A stretch of 64,000 bases of DNA from Flavobacteriaceae bacterium MAR_2009_75 (GTDB lineage: Bacteria > Bacteroidota > Bacteroidia > Flavobacteriales > Flavobacteriaceae). This document shows positions 34,569 through 44,834 of the stretch, piece after piece. Below the pieces are notes generated by a model. That model did not search any database, had not been told where the DNA came from, and saw only the letters and a list, made by a program, of their open reading frames with translations. Where the stretch lies: assembly GCA_002813285.1 (NCBI GenBank), contig PHTZ01000001.1:3967501-4031500 (forward strand), written 5' to 3'. A program made the translations under genes and the position numbers. How positions within the stretch are numbered: position 1 is the stretch's first letter; each line of letters opens with the position of its first letter.

Positions 34569-36251
34569 ATGAAAAGATTTAAATGTAAAATATTTAATCT
34601 AAGCTGCATTCTTTTTTTTGGTTGGTTTTCCCAGGTTACACAGTCCCAAGACCGACCCAATTTCATTTTTATATTAACTGATGACCAATCTTACGGGATG
34701 ATGGGCTGTACTGGAAATGACATGGTACAAACTCCTAATTTAGACCAATTGGCAAAAGATGGGGTCTTGTTTACCAATGCTCATATTACCAGTGCCATTT
34801 GCACACCTAGTAGGGCAAGTATATTGACGAGTCAGTTTGAGCGTAAACACGGAATCAATTTTAATTCGGGAACAAGTATGTCCGCTGAAGGCTGGTCCAA
34901 TACCTATCCGGTAGTAATGCGTAACAATGGTTATTACACTGGCTGGGTGGGCAAAAACCACGTTCCTGTAGGGGAAGGGGGCTATACCTCCGGACTCATG
35001 GAAAATAGCTTTGATTATTGGTATGCAGGTCATGGGCATTTGAGTTTTTATCCTAAGGACCGACACAAAATTTTTGAAGATGCCCAATCGGACACCCAAG
35101 TAGAGGTGATAGGAGAGGGCATTACCGATTTTCTATCGAACGAGCAAAAGTTGAAAGGAGCCATAACTTTTTTGGACAAACGGCCGGAGGACAAGCCTTT
35201 TATGTTATCGGTCTGTTTTAACCTGCCTCATGGTAACGGTACCTCTTCTATGCAGCAACGGGAAACCGATGACGAAATCTACAAATCGCTCTACCGCGAT
35301 AAAGATTTGCCATTGCCAGAACATTACGTGGCTAAAGCGGATATAAAAAATCTGAAACTACCGGAAAGTATTCACCGAGCTTACGATAGGCAAACGGGCT
35401 ACGCTTATGTAGACCGACCAGAAACACTTAAAGAAAGGTATATCAGACAACTACAGGCCATGACCGGGATAGACCGTTTGGTAGGGCAATTACGTGCAAC
35501 ACTTAAGAAACAAGGGCTAGACAAGAATACGGTACTTATTTTTACATCGGACCACGGATTGTTCATGGGACAATTTGGTCTTGGAGGTAAGGCATTTTGC
35601 TACGAGCAAACCACCCATGTGCCAATGATAGTGTACAATCCAGCTGAGAAAAAGAAAAACAGAGGTATAACTTCAGATGCTTTGGTGCAAAGTATAGATG
35701 TAGCACCTACCATGTTGGCTATGGCAGGTATAACCCCTCCCACTACCTACCAAGGGAAAGACCTATCTAAGTTGCTTGCTGGGGAATCCTCCGAAGTTAG
35801 AGATTATCTGTATACAGAGAACTTATGGTCTACCCAGTTTGGTAATCCCCGTTGTGAGGCTGTTCAAGATAAAGAGTGGAAGTACATTCGCTATTACAAG
35901 AACGAAACATTTTCCGCGAAGAAAAAAATTGAAGCGGCACAAGCCCTTGGTGTGAATATCAATAAGATGCTGTATAAGGTTAACGATATAGATTTGGCCC
36001 AGTACCGTGCTTTCGTAGAAGACCCTTTACAAGGGGAAAAACCTGTTTACGAGGAGCTGTATCATTTAACAGAAGACCCCAAAGAAACTACCAATTTGGC
36101 TTTAGAAAAAGCATATAAAGATAAGTTAGAATACATGCGTAACGTTTGGACAAAGGAAATAAAAAACGCCAGAGGAACAGAACCTCCCATGGTTTTACGG
36201 TATACAGCGGACAGCGAAGCAGAAAGAGGAAAAATAATACAGCCAAAATAA
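34569..36251 (+). CDS. S1-family sulfatase, secreted
   Basis: The 560-residue sulfatase has a signal peptide (residues 1-26), formylglycine motif CTPSR with Cys78, metal-binding LTDDQSYG and TSDHG, and an unusual insertion around residues 215-270 (MQQRETDDEIYKSLYRDKD). The catalytic Lys-His is replaced by a GKNHVPVG sequence. The gene is between the GH16 and GH29 genes, so the enzyme may remove sulfate from oligosaccharides before the GH29 acts. Subfamily and position of the sulfate are unknown. Confidence 0.88.
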   Translation: MKRFKCKIFNLSCILFFGWFSQVTQSQDRPNFIFILTDDQSYGMMGCTGNDMVQTPNLDQLAKDGVLFTNAHITSAICTPSRASILTSQFERKHGINFNSGTSMSAEGWSNTYPVVMRNNGYYTGWVGKNHVPVGEGGYTSGLMENSFDYWYAGHGHLSFYPKDRHKIFEDAQSDTQVEVIGEGITDFLSNEQKLKGAITFLDKRPEDKPFMLSVCFNLPHGNGTSSMQQRETDDEIYKSLYRDKDLPLPEHYVAKADIKNLKLPESIHRAYDRQTGYAYVDRPETLKERYIRQLQAMTGIDRLVGQLRATLKKQGLDKNTVLIFTSDHGLFMGQFGLGGKAFCYEQTTHVPMIVYNPAEKKKNRGITSDALVQSIDVAPTMLAMAGITPPTTYQGKDLSKLLAGESSEVRDYLYTENLWSTQFGNPRCEAVQDKEWKYIRYYKNETFSAKKKIEAAQALGVNINKMLYKVNDIDLAQYRAFVEDPLQGEKPVYEELYHLTEDPKETTNLALEKAYKDKLEYMRNVWTKEIKNARGTEPPMVLRYTADSEAERGKIIQPK

Positions 36252-37814
36252 ATGAAGATGAGCCATCGAACCAAAAAACATGCGAGGAACAAATATTTAA
36301 TTCTGCTTTTGGTATGTTTTGGCCTACCACTAATGTTGAAGGCGCAAAAGTATAAAGCCGAATGGAAATCTCTGAAACAGCACCAAACTCCGGATTGGTT
36401 TTTAGATGCCAAGTTCGGTATTTACTGTCATTGGGGGCCATATTCCGTTCCAGAGTTCAAGAATGAATGGTATTCGCATTGGATGTATGTGAACAAGGAT
36501 AATCCAGAAGCCAGCAACGGCAAGGCTAGTGAATTTTATGATCATCATGTGGAAACCTATGGTAAGTTGAACGAGTTCGGTTACAAAGATTTTATACCCA
36601 TGTTCAAAGCGGAGAAGTTCGATGCTTCCGAGTGGGCCGAGCTGTTTCAAAATGCGGGTGCTAAATTTGTGGGCCCAGTTTCGGAGCACGCGGATGGTTT
36701 TGCAATGTGGGATAGTGACCTCACGCGTTGGAACGCGAAGAATATGGGGCCACGACGTGACATTATGGGGGAACTTTCCAAGGAAATAAGGAAACGTGAT
36801 ATGAAATTTATCGCCACTTACCACAGACATTGGTTATTAGGATGGTTCCCAACATGGGATGAAACCACGGACGCCAGTAACCCGGAATTTGCGGATTTGT
36901 ACGGTCCTAAAATGAAAAAAGGCGATTTCCAATACCCGCCCTCCACGCATGATTTGGATGCTGGAATAGAAAAGTATTATCCCATGGCGGGAGAAGACTT
37001 TAATAAAGAGTGGTTGGCCCGTTTAAAGGAAATTGTGGATAAGTACAATCCAGATTTGGTATGGTTCGATAATAAGATGGATGTAATTGATGAATCTTAC
37101 CGCAAAGAGTTTTTGCAGTATTATTATAACCAAGCTGCAAAAAAAGACCAAGAAGTTGCCGTTACATATAAGTTTTATGATTTAGCCAAGGGTACTGCAG
37201 TATTGGATTTGGAACGTTCTAGAATGAAGGAAAAAAAAGATTTTCCCTGGTTAACGGACGATTCTATTGACTGGAACTCATGGAGCCATATAAAAAATCC
37301 AAACTATAAATCCGTAAATAGATTGGTAGATTTCCTTGTGGATGTTGTAAGTAAAAATGGGGCCGTTTTACTAAATGTAACCCCTAAAGCTAATGGTGAA
37401 ATTCCTCAACCCGTAAAGGAACGCTTGCTTAAGATGGGGCAGTGGTTAAACGTAAACGGAGAGGCCATTTACGGTACTAGACCTTTCAAAATATACGGAG
37501 AAGGAGAAACCAAAGTGGTTGAAGGGCATTTAAGTGAGGAAAAAAATCCTGATAATAGTGCAAAAGATATAAGGTTCACCACCAAAGGCCATCAGTTGTA
37601 TGCCATTGCATTGGATTGGCCCAAAGACAACGTCTTAAAAATCAAGACACTTAAAAAGGATAATCCCTACCTACGTAAAACTATAAAAAAGATTACCCTT
37701 TTAGGGTATGATACTGCCTTAGAATTTAAGGAATCCTCCAGTGAATTATCTATAGTATTACCGAAGAAAAAGATGGGGGATTACGCCTTCGTATTTAAGA
37801 TTTTTACCGATTAA
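36252..37814 (+). CDS. GH29-family exo-alpha-L-glycosidase
   Basis: The 520-residue GH29 enzyme starts on the base after the sulfatase stop. A signal peptide (residues 13-31, LILLLVCFGLPLMLKA) precedes FGIYCHWGPYSVP, SEHADGFAMW and the nucleophile in DLVWFDN (Asp273). The C-terminal sandwich begins near 400. It is about as divergent from the other two GH29 proteins of the locus as they are from each other, suggesting different leaving groups. Possible substrates are alpha-L-fucosides or alpha-L-galactosides. Confidence 0.92.
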   Translation: MKMSHRTKKHARNKYLILLLVCFGLPLMLKAQKYKAEWKSLKQHQTPDWFLDAKFGIYCHWGPYSVPEFKNEWYSHWMYVNKDNPEASNGKASEFYDHHVETYGKLNEFGYKDFIPMFKAEKFDASEWAELFQNAGAKFVGPVSEHADGFAMWDSDLTRWNAKNMGPRRDIMGELSKEIRKRDMKFIATYHRHWLLGWFPTWDETTDASNPEFADLYGPKMKKGDFQYPPSTHDLDAGIEKYYPMAGEDFNKEWLARLKEIVDKYNPDLVWFDNKMDVIDESYRKEFLQYYYNQAAKKDQEVAVTYKFYDLAKGTAVLDLERSRMKEKKDFPWLTDDSIDWNSWSHIKNPNYKSVNRLVDFLVDVVSKNGAVLLNVTPKANGEIPQPVKERLLKMGQWLNVNGEAIYGTRPFKIYGEGETKVVEGHLSEEKNPDNSAKDIRFTTKGHQLYAIALDWPKDNVLKIKTLKKDNPYLRKTIKKITLLGYDTALEFKESSSELSIVLPKKKMGDYAFVFKIFTD

Positions 37815-38250
37815 TCTTTATCATAAATAGATTATCAGCTTACTTTTTTATAAAACGAATTATGCATGTATTGATATTGGTGTTTTTTAACCTAATAGTT
37901 AGCCACAAATTTTTTGGGACCATTGCGAATAAAAAGTAGAACAAATATATAAATGCACACAAATGAACCAAACTAAACAGCAAGGCATTTCTAAATCAAA
38001 AACAAACTAGAAAGGAGAAGAAAACTATAGAATTACAGCCATGTTAAAATCCCTCTCTTCTAATGACACAAAAGTTTTAGATTACAATATTCTCATCTTA
38101 AAATTATAGTAGAATAGATGGCAAGCAGCGGTTGTTCTGATCATTTATCCCTTTAAATAGATCATTTGTACTAAATAATCTGCACGAACAAGGCTATCCT
38201 TGTACTGTACATATTGTACACCTTACAACACATACCATACGACAACATAT
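37815..38250. other. Spacer before the third GH29 gene
   Basis: AT-rich, no gene. It holds the control site at 38141-38169. The frame of the next gene can be extended to 38200, but the extension (MYCTYCTPYNTYHTTTY) looks non-coding. Confidence 0.6.
38141..38169 (+). promoter_or_regulatory. Tandem half-site pair for the third GH29 gene
   Basis: TCATTTAT (38141-38148) and TCATTTGT (38162-38169) are 21 bp apart and end 82 bp before the ATG at 38251. Confidence 0.55.
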
Positions 38251-39813
38251 ATGAATAACATTACAAGATTAATTGGCCTTGGAGGTTTAGGGGTTAGCCT
38301 AGCCACAAATTTTACGCTCTACGCACAGGACAAATCTTATGAGCCTACTTGGGAGTCCGTAGCGGAAGTAAACCCCATACCAGAATGGTTTTTAGATGCT
38401 AAACTTGGCATCTATGCACACTGGGGACCAGTATCAGGCGCTTTTGAAGGTGCAGACCCCAATAAACATTATGGGGGTTGGCATGGAAAATTGATGTATG
38501 AAGATGGCAAAGTGGTGAAAACGAAAAGCGGAAAATCGAGTAACAACTACGTGCACCATAAAAAGAAATATGGTAAACCCCATAAAAAAGGATACATAGA
38601 AATCATAGAAGACTTTTCCCCTACTGCTTTTAATGCTGAAGAGTGGGCGCAATTGTTTGAAGATTCCGGTGCTAAATTTGCCGGCCCAGTTGCTATGCAC
38701 CATGATAATTTTGCCATGTGGGACAGTAAAGCTACCCGTTGGAATTCAATGAACTACGGCGGCATAGACCCTTCTGCTGAACTAAAAAAAGCAATATCAG
38801 GTAAGGGAATGCGCTTTATAGGTTCTTTTCATCATGCGTTTACATGGAAGTATTTTGCACCGGCACATGCTCATGGTAACATCAATCCAAAAGATTACGA
38901 TTTGTATACCAACCCTCATAGTATAGACTCGGAAACAGTAGATGCCGATTTCTTAAAACAATGGTGGGCGGTATTAGAAGAGTATATAGATGTATACCAA
39001 CCAGATATTATTTGGTTTGACTGGTGGTTAGAAAATTTACCAGAAGAAGACCGCCTTAAATTTTTGGCGTACTACTACAACAAAGGATTGGAGTGGGGCA
39101 AAGATGTAGCGGTTTGTTATAAAGAAGCTACATTTAATGAAGATGTGGCTATTAAAGATTATGAGCGTGGTAGACCCAACCAACCTAAAGCCAATGCTTG
39201 GTTAACGGACACTTCTCCAGGTGCATGGTTTTACAGACCTGATGCTCAGTTTAAAACTCCTAATGAATTGATAGATATTCTAGTGGATATTGTGGCTAAA
39301 AATGGACTTATGTTACTTAATGTACCACCAAATCCGGATGGTAGCATACCGCAAGAAATGAAAGACTTACTTAAAAATATGGGCAGCTGGTTAAAAGTTA
39401 ATGGCGATGCTATTTATGGCACAAGACCATGGACGGTTTTTGGTGAGGGCCCTACGCGTTTGCCGGAAGGTGGGCACAAAGTAGAAGAGAAACTAACCAT
39501 TGTCTATAAACAGGACGATATCCGTTACACCAAGAAAAGCGATAAAGAGTTTTATGCCATTGTCTTGGATACACCTACGCAAAATATTGTTATGAAAACC
39601 CTATCTACGGATATTGGAGCTTTAAATTCAGCTATTTTAAAAGTAGAATTATTGGGGAGTAACGAAGAAATGCGATGGGAACGGAATGCCAAAGGCTTGG
39701 TCATTAAAAAACCAAAAAAACTGCCAACAGAATATGCGCATGCGTTTAAAATTACCTTAGAAGGGTACACAGAGAATGATATAGGGGGCAATGAAGATGC
39801 CCATAAAGATTAG
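38251..39813 (+). CDS. GH29-family exo-alpha-L-glycosidase
   Basis: The 520-residue enzyme starts at the ATG at 38251, which gives a normal signal peptide (MNNITRLIGLGGLGVSLATN, cleavage after TLYA). GH29 motifs are LGIYAHWGPVSG, MHHDNFAMW and the nucleophile in DIIWFDWW (Asp257). There is an inserted lysine-rich loop around residues 75-115 that the other two GH29 copies lack. Having three GH29 genes in one locus argues for a branched or variably sulfated substrate. Confidence 0.92.
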   Translation: MNNITRLIGLGGLGVSLATNFTLYAQDKSYEPTWESVAEVNPIPEWFLDAKLGIYAHWGPVSGAFEGADPNKHYGGWHGKLMYEDGKVVKTKSGKSSNNYVHHKKKYGKPHKKGYIEIIEDFSPTAFNAEEWAQLFEDSGAKFAGPVAMHHDNFAMWDSKATRWNSMNYGGIDPSAELKKAISGKGMRFIGSFHHAFTWKYFAPAHAHGNINPKDYDLYTNPHSIDSETVDADFLKQWWAVLEEYIDVYQPDIIWFDWWLENLPEEDRLKFLAYYYNKGLEWGKDVAVCYKEATFNEDVAIKDYERGRPNQPKANAWLTDTSPGAWFYRPDAQFKTPNELIDILVDIVAKNGLMLLNVPPNPDGSIPQEMKDLLKNMGSWLKVNGDAIYGTRPWTVFGEGPTRLPEGGHKVEEKLTIVYKQDDIRYTKKSDKEFYAIVLDTPTQNIVMKTLSTDIGALNSAILKVELLGSNEEMRWERNAKGLVIKKPKKLPTEYAHAFKITLEGYTENDIGGNEDAHKD

Positions 39814-39988
39814 AAGTAGTTTAGTTTTAGTTGGGCAGTGGAACTTCTTTTTAGGAGCGCTACTGCTATTTTTTGTTTTAGGTCCGGAGTGGTAAGTAAT
39901 TCTAAGGTTAATAGATAAGCTAAATACTAAGTTTTTGGTACTAGGTGTTTCACTTAACTACTTAAAAACATGTATAAATAGAACTTGA

Positions 39989-40017
39989 CCATATGTTCTA
40001 TCCATCTAACCATTTGT
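39989..40017 (+). promoter_or_regulatory. Tandem half-site pair for the first susC gene
   Basis: CCATATGT (39989-39996) and CCATTTGT (40010-40017) are 21 bp apart and end 79 bp before the ATG at 40096. Identical half-sites in the same order precede the second susC gene. Confidence 0.7.
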
Positions 40018-40095
40018 AGCATGATATTGAGGGAATAAAAATCAATTTTGGAAGACTCTAACCAAGTTATTCAACTCAATTAAACTTTAACACTT

Positions 40096-43000
40096 ATGAA
40101 TGGAAACAAAACTAATGCTAGCAAATGGCGACCCCATTGCTATAAGTTCCTAGTTCTTTGGTTTATAGGCCTTTCCTTTGGCTTTTCCCAAGAATTGACC
40201 ATTAACGGAACGGTATCTGATGAGCAGGGAATGCCTTTGGCCGGCGCCAATGTGCTGATCAAAGGAACAACATCAGGTACACAAACCGACTTTGATGGTA
40301 ATTATACGATTAATGCTGAAAGCGATGCTGTTCTGGTATTTAGTTATATCGGTTTTACGAAACAAGAAATGGCTGTGAACGGTCAGTCGACCTTAAATGT
40401 TACACTATCCGAGGATGCAAGTCAATTAGAAGAGGTTGTTGTAATCGGGTATGGCACACAGAAAAAATCCGATTTAACCGGAGCTGTAAGTACTGTTGAT
40501 AGTGAAGAAATCAACAAGTTCACTTATAATGATGCCGCACAGGCCATACAAGGTCGTACTGCCGGTGTACGGGTAGAGGCTAATGGCGGTTCGCCAGGCG
40601 CAAATGCCTTAGTGACCATTCGTGGGTCAAGTACGTTGTCAGATGCAGGGCCTTTGTATGTTATAGATGGAATGCTTACGGGAGATATGACTACCCTAAA
40701 CCCCGGCGACATAGAATCTATTTCGGTGTTGAAAGATGCCTCCGAAAGTGCTATTTATGGTTCTAGGGCGGCCAACGGGGTTATTATCGTTACCACTAAA
40801 AAAGGTACGAGAGGCGGTGATATTAAAATAGATTTGGATTACAGCTATGGCTTGCAATCTACAGTTAAAAATATCGATTGGGCCAATGCTCAAGAGTATG
40901 CCACCATCGTCAATAGAGCTCGTGATAATGATGGTAATCCTAGATTCCCTGCCAATGACGCAGAATTCAACCCGAATATAGATAGCGATATCCAAAGAGA
41001 GTCGTTACGTACAGCAGGTGTTATGAATGCCAATGCCAGAATTTATGGAGGAACCCAAAATAGCACTTACAGTTTATCATTGAACCATTATGACCAAGAA
41101 GGTATTGTAAAACAATCAGGTTATGAACGTACAACTGCCCGAGTGAACGCAACGCTTACTAAGGGTAGGTTTCGTTTAGAAAGTACAATAGGTTTAACAC
41201 GTTCTGTTGACAATCCCAATCCCTATTTCAATAGAGAGCGTGATTTGATTCCTACGATTGCTATCTACGATGACGAAGGCAACTTTAGTGCAACCGACCA
41301 ACCTTTAGATGTGGCTGTTGGTGCCTTTTACGGAGTTGGAAATGTAAGTAACTCTTTAGGTCTGGCCACAGTGGAAGACCGTACTGTAACTAGAAACACT
41401 GTTCTTGGTAATATTGCAGGTTCTTTTGAAATTATTGACGGACTAACATACAAGTTAAATTTAGGACTCGATAATTACGCGGATAATAATTACAGATTTA
41501 CCCCTACCTATGTCTTTAATACGGCAACCTTTGGTAACAATCAATTTGCTGAGTTGGCGGAAACCAATACTAATTTTCTTTCTACCCTTATTGAACATAC
41601 TTTGACATACAGCAAAGAGTTTAACATGCACAACATCAACTTGGTTGCAGGTTACACAGATCAAGTTTCAAATACGCGTTCTTTAGGAGCTTTGGCAAGA
41701 AGGTTTCCTTCCAATGATGTTCGTGTGGCATCAGCGGCTGAAGACAGGGTAAGCTTTCCTTCTCAAGATTTGACCAAAACCATTCAATCGTATTTTGGTA
41801 GACTGAGCTATGGTTTTGATAGTAGGTATCTATTGACCGCTACAATTCGTAGGGATGGATCTTCCTTATTTAAAAATGATTTGCGTTGGGGTACATTTCC
41901 ATCGTTTGCGTTGGGTTGGAACCTAGGAAACGAAAGTTTTATGGAAGACTTTACCGCACTGACAGATATAAAAATTAGGGCGAGTTACGGTGAGGTTGGA
42001 TCCGATAACGTTCCAATTTATTCCTTGAGCCCAGAATTAAATCTAAATAGTGAATATCCTATTGGTGATAGCCAAGAGAGAGTCACTGGTTATTCGATTA
42101 CTAAGGGTATTAATGATGAAATTACTTGGGAAACCAGTAAGACCACTGACATAGGTCTTGAGTTTAGAGCTCTAGATCAGAAACTGAGCATCACCATGGA
42201 TTACTTCATCAAAAAATCGGAAGATGTTTTGGTTGAATTGGGTCTGCCGTTATATACGGGCTTTGGAAACAGGGTGCCTTTCAACACTGCAAGTATCGAA
42301 AATAAAGGTTTTGAGTTTTTGGCAAATTACTCAGATAGCTTAAGTGAAGATTTCTCATTTAGTATCAGCGGTAACTTCACTACTTTAAATAATGAGGTAA
42401 CGGCTTTGGGAGATGCAACTCCCATAATCGAAGGGCAATTTACTTCCAACGGGTTAAGAGGAACCAAAACTGATGTTGGTCAGCCTGTATCCGCTTTTTA
42501 TGGATATGTAGTCGATGGAATTTATCAAACCGATGCTGAGGCCGCAGCAGCGAACGATAATAATAATCCGCAAGCGGGAGACTTGAGATTCAAAGATATT
42601 GGTGGACCGGATGGTTCCGGTCCAGATGGGGTAATAGATGAAAATGATGAAACGTTTTTGGGTAACCCAGCGCCCAATTTTGAATACGGCTTCAATATTT
42701 CGGCTAATTACAAAGATTTTGATTTGAGCCTCTTCTTCAATGGGGTATCAGGGAACAAAATTTTGAATGCCAACATTTATCGAGGTTATTTTGATACGGA
42801 AGGCCCTTATTTAACCAATGCATTAAATGCATGGACGCCCTCCAATACCAATACCAACATTCCAAGAAATACACAGACCGACCCTGGATTCAATAGAAGA
42901 CCATCTGATTTTTATCTTGAAAACGGCGCTTACTTCAGATTGAGAAACATGCAGTTGGGCTATACGGTACCATCCAGGATTTCTGAACACATGAAGATGA

Positions 43001-43179
43001 CGAAACTTAGAATTTATGGATCTGCAACCAATCTGTTTACGATTACGGACTACACAGGTTATTATCCTGAAGTCGGTAGAAATACAAGATCATCTAGAAG
43101 AATCTTCAGTTCAGGTGTAGACGAAAGCGCTTACCCAACAGCAAGAACAATTCAATTAGGGGTACAGGTTTCATTTTAA
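40096..43179 (+). CDS. SusC-like TonB-dependent transporter 1
   Basis: The 1027-residue protein has a signal peptide (residues 1-32), a carboxypeptidase-like regulatory domain (ELTINGTVSDEQGMPLAGAN), the TonB box-like LEEVVVIGYGTQ, a plug with SASEIYGSRAANGVIIVTTKKG-like sequence (SESAIYGSRAANGVII) and a C-terminal barrel ending in IQLGVQVSF. With SusD it forms the outer-membrane pair that imports oligosaccharides cut at the surface. The susD gene follows after 18 bp. Confidence 0.95.
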   Translation: MNGNKTNASKWRPHCYKFLVLWFIGLSFGFSQELTINGTVSDEQGMPLAGANVLIKGTTSGTQTDFDGNYTINAESDAVLVFSYIGFTKQEMAVNGQSTLNVTLSEDASQLEEVVVIGYGTQKKSDLTGAVSTVDSEEINKFTYNDAAQAIQGRTAGVRVEANGGSPGANALVTIRGSSTLSDAGPLYVIDGMLTGDMTTLNPGDIESISVLKDASESAIYGSRAANGVIIVTTKKGTRGGDIKIDLDYSYGLQSTVKNIDWANAQEYATIVNRARDNDGNPRFPANDAEFNPNIDSDIQRESLRTAGVMNANARIYGGTQNSTYSLSLNHYDQEGIVKQSGYERTTARVNATLTKGRFRLESTIGLTRSVDNPNPYFNRERDLIPTIAIYDDEGNFSATDQPLDVAVGAFYGVGNVSNSLGLATVEDRTVTRNTVLGNIAGSFEIIDGLTYKLNLGLDNYADNNYRFTPTYVFNTATFGNNQFAELAETNTNFLSTLIEHTLTYSKEFNMHNINLVAGYTDQVSNTRSLGALARRFPSNDVRVASAAEDRVSFPSQDLTKTIQSYFGRLSYGFDSRYLLTATIRRDGSSLFKNDLRWGTFPSFALGWNLGNESFMEDFTALTDIKIRASYGEVGSDNVPIYSLSPELNLNSEYPIGDSQERVTGYSITKGINDEITWETSKTTDIGLEFRALDQKLSITMDYFIKKSEDVLVELGLPLYTGFGNRVPFNTASIENKGFEFLANYSDSLSEDFSFSISGNFTTLNNEVTALGDATPIIEGQFTSNGLRGTKTDVGQPVSAFYGYVVDGIYQTDAEAAAANDNNNPQAGDLRFKDIGGPDGSGPDGVIDENDETFLGNPAPNFEYGFNISANYKDFDLSLFFNGVSGNKILNANIYRGYFDTEGPYLTNALNAWTPSNTNTNIPRNTQTDPGFNRRPSDFYLENGAYFRLRNMQLGYTVPSRISEHMKMTKLRIYGSATNLFTITDYTGYYPEVGRNTRSSRRIFSSGVDESAYPTARTIQLGVQVSF

Positions 43180-43197
43180 TGGCAAATACAGAAAGAA

Positions 43198-44754
43198 ATG
43201 AGAAAAATTAAAATATCAAAAAGTTTATTGGTAACACTGGTTGTTTTGCTAGTGGTTACTTACAGCTGTCGAAAAGACATCTTGGAACAAGAAAACCCGA
43301 ATGCCGTTACACCACAATCATTTTGGAAGACTGAGGATGATGCGGAAAAAGGCATAATAGGTGCCTATAGTCCGTTTACCCATATCTGGTACTATACACG
43401 ATTCGAGATTTTCTTATCGGATTATAGAGACGATGTTGTAAATGCCTTTGCAACTTCTGAAAGAACGGCAGCGGGATCGTTTAATGGAATTCCACAGAGT
43501 AACGGAGCATTTTGGGTATGGAGTGCCATGTTTCAAGGGGTAACACGTGCAAATGAAGTATTGGCCAACGTTCCCGATATTGAAATGGATGAAACCAAAA
43601 AGCAAAATATTTTAGGTGAAGCCTATTTCATTAGGGCTTACAACTATTTTAATTTGGTAAACGGTTGGTTGAACGTACCGTTGATTACAAAACCCATTAC
43701 CGATATTGAGAATCCTAAGGAAGTACCTCAAGCAGATCCTGCCGATGTATGGACGCAGATTGAAAGCGACCTAAAAGAGGCCCAAAATTTGGCTCCGGAT
43801 GCTTGGCCATCTGCGATGACCGGACGAATTACTTCCGGGGCGGCGACAGGTTTTTTAGGAAAAGTATACCTTTATCAAAAGAAATATGCCGAGGCAAAAG
43901 CAGAATTTGCCAAGATTATGGATGGTAGCTACGAGTTGATGGAAAACTATGCCGACAATTTTACGGAAGCGGCAGAGAATAACAAGGAATCCTTGTTTGA
44001 AGTTCAATTGGTCAACGACGGAAACACAGGTTGGGGAGGTGACGCTCCCGGTGCAGGAAAAGGTGCGGCCTTTCATCCAGATATTGCTCCTCGAGGGTTT
44101 ACCGGTCAAGATGGTATGAGAATCAATGATTGGGTGCTGGACCTTTTCTTGGACGAGCGTACCGTAAATGGAGAAATTGACCCAAGGGCCTATACTACCT
44201 TATTCTTTAATACAGATGAAACCACCATTTATCAAGGAGATACCTTGGTTTCTCAAACATACGGCAACAAATCTTATGAAGAAGTTTATGGGGATTTAGA
44301 TTTGGTTTGGGGCAATAAATGGCTCGATATAAAATTTGATGATAAAACAGGTTCTCAGGACAACGGCTGGTACCAATCGGGCAATAACTTAAGACTCTTG
44401 CGGTATGCAGATATATTACTAATGTATGCCGAGGCTGAATTTATGCTCAATGGTTCTACGGCCGATGCCCTAGGTGCCATTAATCAGGTAAGGGCAAGGG
44501 CAGATATGCCTGCATTGACAAGTATTACCATGCAAGACATCGAAGATGAAAGGGTGAAAGAATTGTCTTTGGAAAGAACTAGGTATTTCGATATTCTACG
44601 ATGGGGTAAAGTGGAAGAGTACATCGTTAATAAACCCGAGCTGAAATCGGAAAGTGCAGGTACTAGTTCATACAAACCCGGTAGGGAGTATATTGCAATA
44701 CCCCAGAATGAAATTGATGCCAACCCGGTATTTAAACAAAACCCCGGTTACTAA
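43198..44754 (+). CDS. SusD-like substrate-binding lipoprotein 1
   Basis: The 518-residue protein has a lipoprotein signal (TYSC, Cys24), the N-terminal TPR helices with FIRAYNYFNLVNGWLNVPL, and the C-terminal RRYFDILRWGK-type element (ERTRYFDILRWGKVEEYI), followed by IPQNEIDANPVFKQNPGY, a classic SusD ending. It caps the transporter encoded just upstream and binds glycan. A strong terminator follows it. Confidence 0.95.
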   Translation: MRKIKISKSLLVTLVVLLVVTYSCRKDILEQENPNAVTPQSFWKTEDDAEKGIIGAYSPFTHIWYYTRFEIFLSDYRDDVVNAFATSERTAAGSFNGIPQSNGAFWVWSAMFQGVTRANEVLANVPDIEMDETKKQNILGEAYFIRAYNYFNLVNGWLNVPLITKPITDIENPKEVPQADPADVWTQIESDLKEAQNLAPDAWPSAMTGRITSGAATGFLGKVYLYQKKYAEAKAEFAKIMDGSYELMENYADNFTEAAENNKESLFEVQLVNDGNTGWGGDAPGAGKGAAFHPDIAPRGFTGQDGMRINDWVLDLFLDERTVNGEIDPRAYTTLFFNTDETTIYQGDTLVSQTYGNKSYEEVYGDLDLVWGNKWLDIKFDDKTGSQDNGWYQSGNNLRLLRYADILLMYAEAEFMLNGSTADALGAINQVRARADMPALTSITMQDIEDERVKELSLERTRYFDILRWGKVEEYIVNKPELKSESAGTSSYKPGREYIAIPQNEIDANPVFKQNPGY

Positions 44755-44773
44755 TCCAATTAAAAGGATTTTC

Positions 44774-44807
44774 AAAAGGAACCATGTAATGATGGTTCCT
44801 TTTTATT
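44774..44807 (+). terminator. Intrinsic terminator after susCD 1
   Basis: A 12-bp stem, AAAAGGAACCAT (44774-44785) with ATGGTTCCTTTT (44792-44803), a six-base loop and a TATTT tail. It should separate the susCD transcript from the VCBS gene, although partial read-through is possible because only 31 bp lie between stem and the next start. Confidence 0.85.
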
Positions 44808-44834
44808 TAAATTGAATTCTTTAACCCCGTCAAC